Positions 17,539 through 25,202 of a stretch of 64,000 nt of DNA are shown one piece after another; position 1 is the stretch's first letter; each line of letters starts with the position of its first letter. The stretch is from Anaerolineae bacterium (GTDB lineage: Bacteria; Chloroflexota; Anaerolineae; Aggregatilineales; UBA3940). A program made the position numbers and the translations under genes. The notes beneath the pieces are model-generated. The model had not been told where the DNA came from and did no database searches. It saw nothing but the letters and a program-made list of their open reading frames with translations. The stretch spans positions 124,001 to 188,000 of the forward strand of contig JAFGOY010000067.1 in the NCBI GenBank assembly GCA_016926255.1. Direction: 5' to 3'.

Positions 17539-19895
17539 TCCTCAATGACCAGATCACCCAGCCAGACGAGGTTATGTTCGGCGAGGGGGCGGTCGGCGGT
17601 GACGGGGAATCGAACCAGATCGGGATAGGTGTAGAAGCCGGTCACCAGCCGGTAGGTGCCGGGCGGGAGATCGGCAGGGAGCAGCAGATCGACTCGCTCG
17701 CTGACGATCTCGCCGGACCGCCACTGCGAAGTCGGGTATGCGCCACCGAGCGGCTCCGCATCAACCTGGGCAATGAGCGTTTCCGCGTTTTCATCGAGCA
17801 GGTGGACGAAGAAATTGGCATCGGAGGTTGGGGATTCATCAATGTGCCAGGACAGCTTGACGGGGAGCGCCGCGCCGGGAGCCGCCCTACCCCATTCAAC
17901 ATCAACCCCGGAAAGAGTCAGCGGGCCGATCTTCGCATCAGGCGATTCAGCATTGCCCGCTTCGACAAACAAGATCGACTGCGCCAACAGATCAACACAG
18001 GCAGGGCGCGGATCGGCCAGCCAGCAGCCGGTATCGGCGGGCGCGTGGGTCAGCGGCTGGCTGATATGGCAGCGTGGGTCGCCTTCGACAAGCCAGCAGG
18101 GTTCTTCAACACTAAATTCGATCACATTAGGGCCGGGCTGCAGCTCGATTCCCGGTACGCTGTAGGTCAGGTATTCGGCGACGACGAGCGATGCAGCCGG
18201 TTGGCCATTGACAGTGATCGCCACATGGCGGGGACGGTCGCCGGAAAGCGCGGTGAAGGTCAGCAAGCCGGAAGCTGCATCGGGTGCATCGATCACCAGC
18301 GCGGCCTGTTCGGAAAGCCAGCGGGCGGGCCGACCATCAAAGGAGATCGATTTGCCCCAGCCAGTGGAGAGATCGAGCGCATAGGTGAGATCGACGGAAC
18401 GACCAGAGGTGGGAACTTCGTAAAGGGCGACAGAACCGTCGGCGGAAAGCGGCGCACCAAGCGCCGATCCGAGCCACTCATCGACAGAATCAGGATCGGA
18501 CAGATAGCCGCGATGAACCAGCAAATAACTGACATCGTTCGCGGCGAGGACACCAGCGACCGACAATGGATCGGAAGCGGGAAGGATATCGGCGTCAGAA
18601 TTTGTCGTCAGGTAGCTCAGCAGGGCAAGCAGGCCGGGCCGGTTGGGGATATCGCGCAGCTCGTGGCCACCCAGCATCGGGTGATGGTGGACGGTCTGGT
18701 AGAACATCGCCTCCTGACTGACCATATACACATCGCCCGGTACGTCGATCACTGCGCCGTCTTCAATATTGGCGAGCAGGCGGATGGGTTCGGGCGAAGC
18801 GGCGGGACGGATCGGCAGAGGCCATGCTATTTGATAATCGGCGATGACGAGCAGGCAGGCAGCGATGATCGACACGGTGGGAAGCCATGAATTGACACGG
18901 CGGAGGACGATCAGCAGGGCGGACATTCCCTGAGCAGCAAGCACCGCCAGCGCGATTCCGACCAGCAGATTAAAGCGCCCCGGCGTGCGTCCCAAGGAAT
19001 AGAAAGGCAGTTTACTCAAGATCGCATAAGGAAGCGGGATCAACATGGATTGATCGTCGAGCGTGATCGTGATCGGGCCACTGGCATTTTTGAGAACCAG
19101 TCCCAGGCCAAGCAGGGCAGCAGTGAGGCCGACGATCAGCCAGAGGCCGCTTTCTTCGCTGCGACGAGCAACAGCCCAGATCACAAGAAAAACCGGAAGA
19201 ATACCGAGATAGGCGGTCACCTCATGGGCGGCGTTGACCATCCCCTGCGCGTAGCCGGGGAGGAGTTTGAATCCCGCCCAGACAGGATTGGTCGCCAGCG
19301 GGCGAAAATAGGAAGCCCAGTCGGCAGCATTGGCGGTCGTGCCGCCGGGGAGCCAACTTTCGGGCGGCTGCGCCCCCTGTCGGAGAAAGCCAAACATGAA
19401 AGGCAGCATGACAATCAGGGCAGCAGCAGCGGCGATCAGATAGATCGACCAGACGGGTATTCGAACCTCCTCGACCGGCAGATCGGGATCGACACGCAGC
19501 CGGAACATCGCCCTATCGCTTCGACCGAACAGCCAGCAGAGAGCGACATAGATTACAGTCCAGGGGATGAGGACGTAAGGCAGGGCACTGATGTGGGCCA
19601 TCGACGCGAGGGCGAGGGTAAGCCCGGCAAGGACCGCCCGCTTGATCGATGGCCGGACAAGCAGGCGGCGCAGCATGATCATATAGAGCAGCACCGGGAA
19701 CAGGTCGGCGATCTCCAGGAGACCGGCCAGACCGTGCAGCACACGAAGTGGGAACTGCATGACGATCAGGCCGCCGAGAAACGCGGCGCGGCGGCCAGAA
19801 GTAAGGTCAAGGCAGAGACGGTACCCCATATAACCGGTCAGCGCGTAAGTGATCAGCCAGAGCAGATTGTAGGCGGGTACCGGGGCGGCGATCAA
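17532..19895 (-). CDS. Large multi-spanning membrane protein, apparently 5'-truncated
   Basis: A 787-residue protein. Roughly nine membrane helices fill the first ~370 residues, followed by a ~400-residue, probably extracellular, beta-rich part. The pattern is like the large Chloroflexota membrane proteins annotated as 6-pyruvoyl-tetrahydropterin-synthase-related or YfhO/glycosyltransferase-like. The N-terminus looks incomplete: the protein starts in the middle of a helix region typical of this family, the only start is a TTG (19895) with no ribosome-binding site, and the frame stays open upstream through the terminator of osmC to its TAG stop. The first ~80-100 residues seem to be missing. 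It may be a decaying gene. Confidence 0.7.
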   Translation of the reverse strand: MIAAPVPAYNLLWLITYALTGYMGYRLCLDLTSGRRAAFLGGLIVMQFPLRVLHGLAGLLEIADLFPVLLYMIMLRRLLVRPSIKRAVLAGLTLALASMAHISALPYVLIPWTVIYVALCWLFGRSDRAMFRLRVDPDLPVEEVRIPVWSIYLIAAAAALIVMLPFMFGFLRQGAQPPESWLPGGTTANAADWASYFRPLATNPVWAGFKLLPGYAQGMVNAAHEVTAYLGILPVFLVIWAVARRSEESGLWLIVGLTAALLGLGLVLKNASGPITITLDDQSMLIPLPYAILSKLPFYSLGRTPGRFNLLVGIALAVLAAQGMSALLIVLRRVNSWLPTVSIIAACLLVIADYQIAWPLPIRPAASPEPIRLLANIEDGAVIDVPGDVYMVSQEAMFYQTVHHHPMLGGHELRDIPNRPGLLALLSYLTTNSDADILPASDPLSVAGVLAANDVSYLLVHRGYLSDPDSVDEWLGSALGAPLSADGSVALYEVPTSGRSVDLTYALDLSTGWGKSISFDGRPARWLSEQAALVIDAPDAASGLLTFTALSGDRPRHVAITVNGQPAASLVVAEYLTYSVPGIELQPGPNVIEFSVEEPCWLVEGDPRCHISQPLTHAPADTGCWLADPRPACVDLLAQSILFVEAGNAESPDAKIGPLTLSGVDVEWGRAAPGAALPVKLSWHIDESPTSDANFFVHLLDENAETLIAQVDAEPLGGAYPTSQWRSGEIVSERVDLLLPADLPPGTYRLVTGFYTYPDLVRFPVTADRPLAEHNLVWLGDLVIEDK

Positions 19896-19948
19896 TTCGA
19901 AGGGGAAGGCGAGCAGCGTATGGACGAGAACCGCCGTGCGGAGCCGGG

Positions 19949-19979
19949 TATAAAAAGCGCCAGCCGATTGGCTGGCGCT
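19949..19979 (-). terminator. Rho-independent terminator of the OsmC gene
   Basis: On the minus strand a 10-bp stem AGCGCCAGCC / GGCTGGCGCT with a 4-base loop is followed by TTTTTATA. It starts 25 bp after the osmC-family stop codon. It lies inside the frame leading into the truncated membrane-protein gene. Confidence 0.85.
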
Positions 19980-20003
19980 GCGAGTCTGGATCGAAACCTG
20001 CGA

Positions 20004-20417
20004 CTACTTCTTGCCGTTGCCGTTGGCAACCATTGCAATTTCCATGCTTTCGACGGCAATGATCGTCTCGTGAACCGGGCAGTGCTCGGCCACGCGGCGG
20101 ATCGCCTTTTCCCGATCGAGGTAGTCGGCTTTGGGCATGTTGATCGTGATCTTCAGGTCGGTTAGGCGGGTCGGGCTGTCCGTCTTCTCGAAATCGACAT
20201 CGACCGTCAACCCCTCGACACAGATGTCGTTGTTCTGGCAGTAGTTGGTCACCATCGCGGCGACACAGGTGCTCAGAGAAGCAACGAAAATCTGGGGCGG
20301 CGTCGGGGCGCGATCCTCACCCCCCATCGCTGCAGGGACATCGGTCACCAGGGTATGGTTGCCAAGCGGTGTCTCGAACAACATATCGCCTTTGTAAGTT
20401 GTGGTAATTTTAGCCAT
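20004..20417 (-). CDS. OsmC family peroxide-reduction protein
   Basis: A 137-residue OsmC/Ohr-fold protein. The two redox cysteines are in S-T-C-V-A-A and E-H-C-P-V-H, and P-T-P-P-Q-I-F-V-A-S-L matches the family core. OsmC-like proteins reduce organic hydroperoxides in the cytoplasm with thiol reductants. The family shows the reactive cysteines; substrate range is inferred. The ATG at 20417 has AGGAGA upstream; an ATG further out at 20462 is less likely. A strong terminator follows. The promoter region contains a perfect CRP-like palindrome at 20468-20487. Confidence 0.88.
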   Translation of the reverse strand: MAKITTTYKGDMLFETPLGNHTLVTDVPAAMGGEDRAPTPPQIFVASLSTCVAAMVTNYCQNNDICVEGLTVDVDFEKTDSPTRLTDLKITINMPKADYLDREKAIRRVAEHCPVHETIIAVESMEIAMVANGNGKK

Positions 20418-20467
20418 CGGGTTCTCCTGATTCTGACTTATGAACGAACAAGATATGCTCATCCTAG

Positions 20468-20487
20468 ATTGTGAAAAGTGTCACAAT
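20468..20487. promoter_or_regulatory. CRP-family-like palindrome before the OsmC gene
   Basis: ATTGTGA, six bases, TCACAAT: a perfect 7-bp inverted repeat that includes the TGTGA-N6-TCACA consensus of CRP-type regulators. It lies 50-70 bp upstream of the osmC-family ATG. No CRP-family gene is in the window, so the protein that binds is unknown. Confidence 0.7.
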
Positions 20488-20540
20488 TAAAATAACGCCA
20501 TTTGGTATTGTCTGGAAAGTCCAATTGTAACCGCCTGAGG

Positions 20541-20576
20541 GTGACATCTGTCACCGGTTTGTGATTATTTTCACAA
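20541..20576. promoter_or_regulatory. Two palindromes before the hybrid kinase gene
   Basis: GTGACA-TC-TGTCAC (20541-20554) is a perfect short palindrome. Four bases later comes TTGTGA-N6-TCACAA (20559-20576), a second perfect CRP-like site. TTGTGA (20559-20564) with TACAAT (20581-20586) at 16-bp spacing could be a plus-strand promoter overlapped by the site. The geometry would suit control of the divergent osmC and kinase promoters. Confidence 0.65.
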
Positions 20577-20695
20577 TTTATACAATCAGGATAATAGAAA
20601 TCGTAGTACCGAGATTGCGCGACTCGCCCCCTAAATGAGATAATACAGGTGTGCTGCCTTACATTTACGTCCGGTAAGTAACCTCCAGATACAAC

Positions 20696-21844
20696 ATGAC
20701 AGAACACGGGGACGACCATATTGCCAAAATGAATACAACCATCCTGCTGGTCGACGACGACCCTGCCATACTGGATGGGGTAACCGATCTGCTCAACATC
20801 TACGGCTACCAGGTGATCGCCGTCGAGAACGGCCACCGGGCGTTGGAGGTGATGCAGAGCACCCCGCCCAACCTGGTGATCTCGGATATCAGCATGCCAA
20901 GCATGGATGGTTACGCACTGTTCGAAGCTGTGCGGAGCAACCCGGAATGGGTGCCGATTCCGTTCATCTTCCTGACCGCGCGCGGCCAGCTCACCGACAT
21001 CCGGCGCGGGCGCAGGATCGGCGCGGACGGCTACCTGACCAAGCCCTTCGACCCGGAAGAACTGTTGAGCGCCGTGCAGGGACAGATCAAGCGCACGCAG
21101 GATATCAGGGTAGCCACCTATACCGATGTCGAAGCGATGAAGCAGCGGCTGATCGCCGTGTTCAGCCATGAGCTGCGCACACCGCTCACCTACATCTATG
21201 GATATGTCAACTTGCTGCGCGACCAGTACCCCGAATTAGGTCAGGACGCCATCGACGAGATGCTGAACGGAATCCAGGCGGGGGCCGAGCGGCTCTACCG
21301 GCTGGTCGAAGACCTGATGCTGATGGTTCGCATCGACAGCGGGGTGGTCGAGGTGGAAATCGCGTTGGGACAGGTTAACCTGCCACTGGGAAAAATCATC
21401 GAGGATATCAGCTACGAATTTGGACACAAGGCCAAGCAGCGCAACGTCACACTGGCTTACCACGTTCCCGAAGAGTTGAAGCGGATGCCGGTGTCGCTTT
21501 ATATCCGCGATGCGCTGAAACGGTTGATCGACAATGCGATCAAGTTCTCCAAGCAGGAGGGCGGGAGCGTTGACGTGACACTATCTCATGCCGACGGAAA
21601 ACTGACTATCGCAGTATCCGATGACGGGATCGGGATCGAACCAGTGCAGCAGGATATCATATTCGAGAGCTTCCAGCAGGCGAACCGCGATACGCTGGAA
21701 CAACAGGGACTCGGACTGGGCCTGACCCTTGCCCGCGCGCTGGTGCGTCTGCACAGCGGCGAGATAGCGCTCGAAAGCCAGACGGGGATTGGCAGCACAT
21801 TCACCCTTATTCTCCCCACCGACCGAATGAACAGCTTGCAATAA
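20696..21844 (+). CDS. Response-regulator/histidine-kinase hybrid
   Basis: A 382-residue cytoplasmic protein. An N-terminal receiver (~14-130) has acidic residues 20-22, phospho-acceptor Asp64 (I-S-D-I-S) and Lys116 (L-T-K-P-F). A HisKA domain with His158 (F-S-H-E-L-R-T-P-L) and an HATPase domain (N-A-I-K-F-S, D-D-G-I-G-I, G-L-G-L-G-L-T-L) follow. Receiver-first order means that its kinase activity is probably gated by another kinase. ATG 20696 lacks a clear ribosome-binding site; ATG 20729 is an alternative just before the receiver. The next gene starts 16 bp after the stop, so the pair is probably co-transcribed. Confidence 0.88.
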   Translation: MTEHGDDHIAKMNTTILLVDDDPAILDGVTDLLNIYGYQVIAVENGHRALEVMQSTPPNLVISDISMPSMDGYALFEAVRSNPEWVPIPFIFLTARGQLTDIRRGRRIGADGYLTKPFDPEELLSAVQGQIKRTQDIRVATYTDVEAMKQRLIAVFSHELRTPLTYIYGYVNLLRDQYPELGQDAIDEMLNGIQAGAERLYRLVEDLMLMVRIDSGVVEVEIALGQVNLPLGKIIEDISYEFGHKAKQRNVTLAYHVPEELKRMPVSLYIRDALKRLIDNAIKFSKQEGGSVDVTLSHADGKLTIAVSDDGIGIEPVQQDIIFESFQQANRDTLEQQGLGLGLTLARALVRLHSGEIALESQTGIGSTFTLILPTDRMNSLQ

Positions 21845-21860
21845 GCACGGATATACCCCT

Positions 21861-24191
21861 ATGCAAATCGATCCACGCGCGATGCCTAAAGTGCTCCAGC
21901 TTTATCTGGAACTTAACCAGTACCCGATTCTCCAGCGCCGGATACGGCAGTTGATGCGACAGGAACTTTTCCAGCGCGGGGTGGTCGCCCCGGAGCTTTT
22001 CGAGGCTGAGGTACGCGAAAAGGCGATCCTATCCCAGCGGCGCGAAGGGATGGACCACCCGGAGGCCGAAGAACCGCCCGACACCTGGCAGCTTCGCGTC
22101 GAGAAAATCCGCGACGACCTGACCGATTTCTACTTTGCCTACAACCTGCCCCACGACCGGTTCAAAGACCTGGTCGAGGAAGTGGTCACCGAGCGCGCGC
22201 CCGACCGTGAATTCGTCCTCTCGTTCAACCCGGAGATGGCTCCCTGGGCGCTGCTGTTTGCCCAGGCGGAAGAATACGAACGCACCCCGCCGGAAAAGCG
22301 GGCATCGGTGGAACACCACCTGCGCGAGATCATCGTGGTGCTGATCAAGGCGATGATCTCCGACCAGCTTGGCTTCGTGCGGGTGGCGCGTGAATACTTC
22401 GACGTGGAAGACCTGAAAGAGATTCGCAAACACCGCTTTGGCCGGGGAAAGATCGGCGGGAAGTCGGCAGGGATGCTGCTGGCCTACAAGGTATTGCAGA
22501 ACAAGGCGGCGGAATACGGCATCGACACCAACTATATCCGCATGCCCGAATCGTGGTATATCGGCTCGGACGTCTACTACGATTTCCACGCGAACAACGA
22601 ACTGTTCCAGCACATGAACCAGAAGTACAAACGTCACGAGGACATGCTGGCGGACTACCCAAAGATATACAAGGAGTACCTGAGCTGCCAGCTTCCGGAT
22701 TACATCCTCTGGCATCTGGCCGACCTGCTGGAAACGCTCGGCCCGGTACCGCTGATCGTGCGGTCGTCGAGCCTGCTCGAAGACAACATCGACACGTCGT
22801 TCGCCGGGAAATACGATTCGTTCTTCCTGCCCAACCAGGGAACACTGGAGCAAAACCTTCACGATCTACAGGAAGCCGTGATCAAAGTCTACTCCAGCGT
22901 GATCCGCCCCGACGTGCTGATCTACCGCGACCGGATGGGACTGGTCGACTACGACGAACGGATGGCGGTACTGATCCAGAAAGTCGAAGGGAAACAGAAC
23001 GGGCGCTACTTCTTCCCCGACTTGGCCGGGGTGGGATTCAGCTATAACCCTTACGCCTGGAGCGAGCGCATCCGGCGCGAGGACGGCCTGCTGCGGCTGG
23101 TGGTCGGGCTGGGGACGCGGGCGGTCAACCGGGTGGGCAGCGATTATCCGCGCATGGTAGCCCTCAGCCACCCCACGCTGCGCCCCGAATGGGGCAGCCA
23201 GATGCTCCGACGCTACTCGCAGCACCTGATCGACGTGATCGATCTCGAAGAGAACCAGTTCGTGACCGTCCCGATCACTGACGTGATCGACGTCCGCTTC
23301 CCTGCGCTCAACGCGCTGGTATCGGTTGACCATGATGGGTATGTCAAGCCGCTGGTCAGCCGCCCGCTCAACCTCGACCCCGCCGAGATGGTGGTCACCT
23401 TTGACAACCTGCTGGCCCAGGATCAATTCACCGGGATGCTGCGCGATTCGCTCCACATTCTCGAAGAAGCCTACGAGCACCCGGTCGACGTGGAGTTTGC
23501 CGGGGAGGTGATCGAAACCTACCCGAAACCGCTGGTGAGGCTGGCGCTGCTGCAATGCCGGGGGTTGAGCAGCCAGGCCGAAGGGGAGACTGTCGAAATC
23601 CCCGACGACCTACCGGAAGAGGATATCGTGTTCAGCGCCAACCAGCAGATTCCGCGCGGGTGCGTCGAGGGGATCGATACGATCATCTTCGTCGATCCGC
23701 GTTCCTATGCCCGCATCCCCGATCCACATACACGGATGGAAGTCGGGCGGGTGGTGGGTCGGCTCAATCATACATTAGATGAAGCGACCTTCATTCTGAT
23801 GGGGCCGGGCCGCTGGGGAACGTCGAATATCCAACTGGGGGTCAAGGTGACCTACGCCGACATCTTCAACACGAAGGTGCTGATCGAGATCGCCTATGCC
23901 GCAGAAGGGTCGGTGCCGGAAGTCTCATACGGCACACACTTCTTCCAGGACCTCGTCGAGGCGAACATTTACCCGCTGCCGCTTTACCCGGACGACGAGG
24001 ACGTGATTTTCGACCAGTCGTTTTTCGATTCGACGCCGAACAAACTCTCGACCATTCTGTCCGACGAATCCCGCTACGCCCACTACGTGAAGGTGATCGA
24101 CATCCCGGCGGTGAGCAATGGGCGGACAATGACGATCATTATGAACAGTGAGAAACAAAAAGCGGTGGCGTTCCTGGTGGACGGATCATAA
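21861..24191 (+). CDS. PEP/pyruvate-binding (PPDK_N) domain protein
   Basis: A 776-residue protein with the ATP-grasp-type nucleotide-binding domain of pyruvate phosphate dikinase / PEP synthase spread over ~190-600. Markers are K-I-G-G-K-S-A-G-M, P-L-I-V-R-S-S-S-L-L-E-D and S-F-A-G-K-Y-D-S-F. The phospho-histidine swivel and PEP-barrel domains of true PEP synthases are absent, so it cannot carry out the full reaction. The first ~180 residues are helical and unassigned. Stand-alone proteins of this type are often found next to two-component genes, as here, and may hand a phosphoryl group to an unknown partner (inference). Probably co-transcribed with the hybrid kinase. Confidence 0.85.
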   Translation: MQIDPRAMPKVLQLYLELNQYPILQRRIRQLMRQELFQRGVVAPELFEAEVREKAILSQRREGMDHPEAEEPPDTWQLRVEKIRDDLTDFYFAYNLPHDRFKDLVEEVVTERAPDREFVLSFNPEMAPWALLFAQAEEYERTPPEKRASVEHHLREIIVVLIKAMISDQLGFVRVAREYFDVEDLKEIRKHRFGRGKIGGKSAGMLLAYKVLQNKAAEYGIDTNYIRMPESWYIGSDVYYDFHANNELFQHMNQKYKRHEDMLADYPKIYKEYLSCQLPDYILWHLADLLETLGPVPLIVRSSSLLEDNIDTSFAGKYDSFFLPNQGTLEQNLHDLQEAVIKVYSSVIRPDVLIYRDRMGLVDYDERMAVLIQKVEGKQNGRYFFPDLAGVGFSYNPYAWSERIRREDGLLRLVVGLGTRAVNRVGSDYPRMVALSHPTLRPEWGSQMLRRYSQHLIDVIDLEENQFVTVPITDVIDVRFPALNALVSVDHDGYVKPLVSRPLNLDPAEMVVTFDNLLAQDQFTGMLRDSLHILEEAYEHPVDVEFAGEVIETYPKPLVRLALLQCRGLSSQAEGETVEIPDDLPEEDIVFSANQQIPRGCVEGIDTIIFVDPRSYARIPDPHTRMEVGRVVGRLNHTLDEATFILMGPGRWGTSNIQLGVKVTYADIFNTKVLIEIAYAAEGSVPEVSYGTHFFQDLVEANIYPLPLYPDDEDVIFDQSFFDSTPNKLSTILSDESRYAHYVKVIDIPAVSNGRTMTIIMNSEKQKAVAFLVDGS

Positions 24192-24194
24192 ATT

Positions 24195-24254
24195 GACGTT
24201 TTCACCCCCGCCCCAACCCTCCCCCTCAAGGTGGAGGGTGCAGATTGCTGGCGT
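24195..24254 (+). repeat. Intergenic repeat of the gttttcaccccc / ggtggaggg family, copy 2
   Basis: A 60-bp element 3 bp after the PPDK_N-domain gene. It shares GACGTTTTCACCCCC, CCCTCCCCCTCAAGG and TGGAGGG with the copies at 16012 and 37616, including the pairing CCCTCC / GGAGGG arms. Confidence 0.7.
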
Positions 24255-24312
24255 TGTCAGGGTCGAAAAACCCACAAATAATGAGTCAATCAACACTGGA
24301 GAGACGTACCTT

Positions 24313-24945
24313 ATGCGAAAATCAACATTGTTATTCCTGATCCTGATTGCGGTTGCAGTCACCGCCTGCGGCGGCGGATCGAAGCAAGCTGCGCCTGCCG
24401 GTGAATTCTCGTGCAACCCATCCGGCCCCGCACCGCGCAGCTTCGACGGGCCGGAGCAGGTGATATCGCCCGGCCACGAATACACAGCGACGATCACGAT
24501 GGCGAACGGCGGGGAGATCGTGCTGGAACTGTTCCCCGAAGAAGCGCCGATCACGGTCAACAACTTCGTGTTCCTGGCCTGCCAGGGCTTTTATGACGGC
24601 CTCACCTTCCACCGGGTGATCCCCGGCTTCGTCGCCCAGGCTGGCGACCCGTCCGGAACGGGGTCGGGCGGACCTGGCTATACCATCGAGCACGAAGCGG
24701 ACAACGGAATCTCCTTCGACCAGCCGTACCTGATCAGCATGGCACACCGCAATATACCGAACACAACCGGCAGCCAGTTCTTCATTACTTATGCACCGGT
24801 ACAACAACTCGATCCCGATTTCACCGTCTTTGGGCGGGTGATGGACGGCACCGACGTGGTCGACAGCATTCTGCCACGCAACCCAGCGGATAACCCGGAC
24901 TACACCGGGGACGTGATCATGAAGATTCGGGTCGAGGAACACTAA
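24313..24945 (+). CDS. Cyclophilin-type peptidyl-prolyl isomerase lipoprotein
   Basis: A 210-residue lipoprotein with a signal peptide and lipobox V-T-A-C (Cys19). The cyclophilin domain (~50-208) has F-H-R-V-I-P-G-F-V-A-Q-A-G-D-P and G-S-Q-F-F-I, which carry the active-site Arg, Phe and Gln of the family. It would speed proline isomerisation in exported proteins on the outer face of the membrane. The ATG at 24313 follows GGAGAG and gives a good signal peptide; a longer frame from 24148 runs through an intergenic repeat and is rejected. A REP-like element and a terminator follow. Confidence 0.92.
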   Translation: MRKSTLLFLILIAVAVTACGGGSKQAAPAGEFSCNPSGPAPRSFDGPEQVISPGHEYTATITMANGGEIVLELFPEEAPITVNNFVFLACQGFYDGLTFHRVIPGFVAQAGDPSGTGSGGPGYTIEHEADNGISFDQPYLISMAHRNIPNTTGSQFFITYAPVQQLDPDFTVFGRVMDGTDVVDSILPRNPADNPDYTGDVIMKIRVEEH

Positions 24946-24949
24946 AAAC

Positions 24950-24983
24950 CTATCCGCAAATTCACTTCGTTCATTTCGGATAG
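24950..24983 (+). repeat. REP-like CTATCCG...CGGATAG element, copy 2
   Basis: CTATCCGCAAATTC, a TTCG-containing centre, then TTTCGGATAG: 34 bp with 7-bp perfectly pairing ends, 4 bp after the isomerase stop. A half copy in reverse orientation (ATTTACGGATAG type) is at about 25007-25020. Confidence 0.75.
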
Positions 24984-25045
24984 GTACAAAAATGAGCCTG
25001 TTCAGACAATTTACGGATAGATTGTAAGAAAGCTGCGAAGGGAAC

Positions 25046-25076
25046 AGGGCGAGTCGATGCGGCTCGCCCTTTCTGT
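25046..25076 (+). terminator. Terminator of the isomerase gene, AGGGCGAG type
   Basis: AGGGCGAG pairs with CTCGCCCT across a 9-base loop, followed by TTCTGT. It is the first of four hairpins with the same arms, the others following each of the three LRR genes. Confidence 0.75.
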
Positions 25077-25103
25077 CATCCGAATACACCAAATCCCCGA
25101 TTA

Positions 25104-25132
25104 TTGACTTCTCCCGGCAAAACACTTATCAT
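25104..25132 (+). promoter_or_regulatory. Promoter of LRR gene 1
   Basis: TTGACT (25104-25109), 17-bp spacer, TATCAT (25127-25132), about 70 bp before the ATG. Equivalent boxes at the same spacing precede the other two LRR genes. Confidence 0.65.
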
Positions 25133-25202
25133 ACTTGTATCATCGACATCTTTCCCACCCTATAGCAGTAGTTTTGAACTCTATAATTCTGGAGAAGAAA
25201 CC

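Noticed and set aside
17523-18890. 455-codon plus-strand frame opposite the large membrane-protein gene
   Set aside because: Its translation is rich in Arg/Gly/Asp without domain logic. It mirrors the real minus-strand gene, whose peptide has clear membrane helices.
19050-20165. 371-codon plus-strand frame
   Set aside because: Runs across the osmC terminator and two minus-strand genes; no start signal and low-complexity charged product.
24148-24312. Extended N-terminus for the isomerase lipoprotein
   Set aside because: It would translate an intergenic repeat and hide the signal peptide; the inner ATG has GGAGAG.
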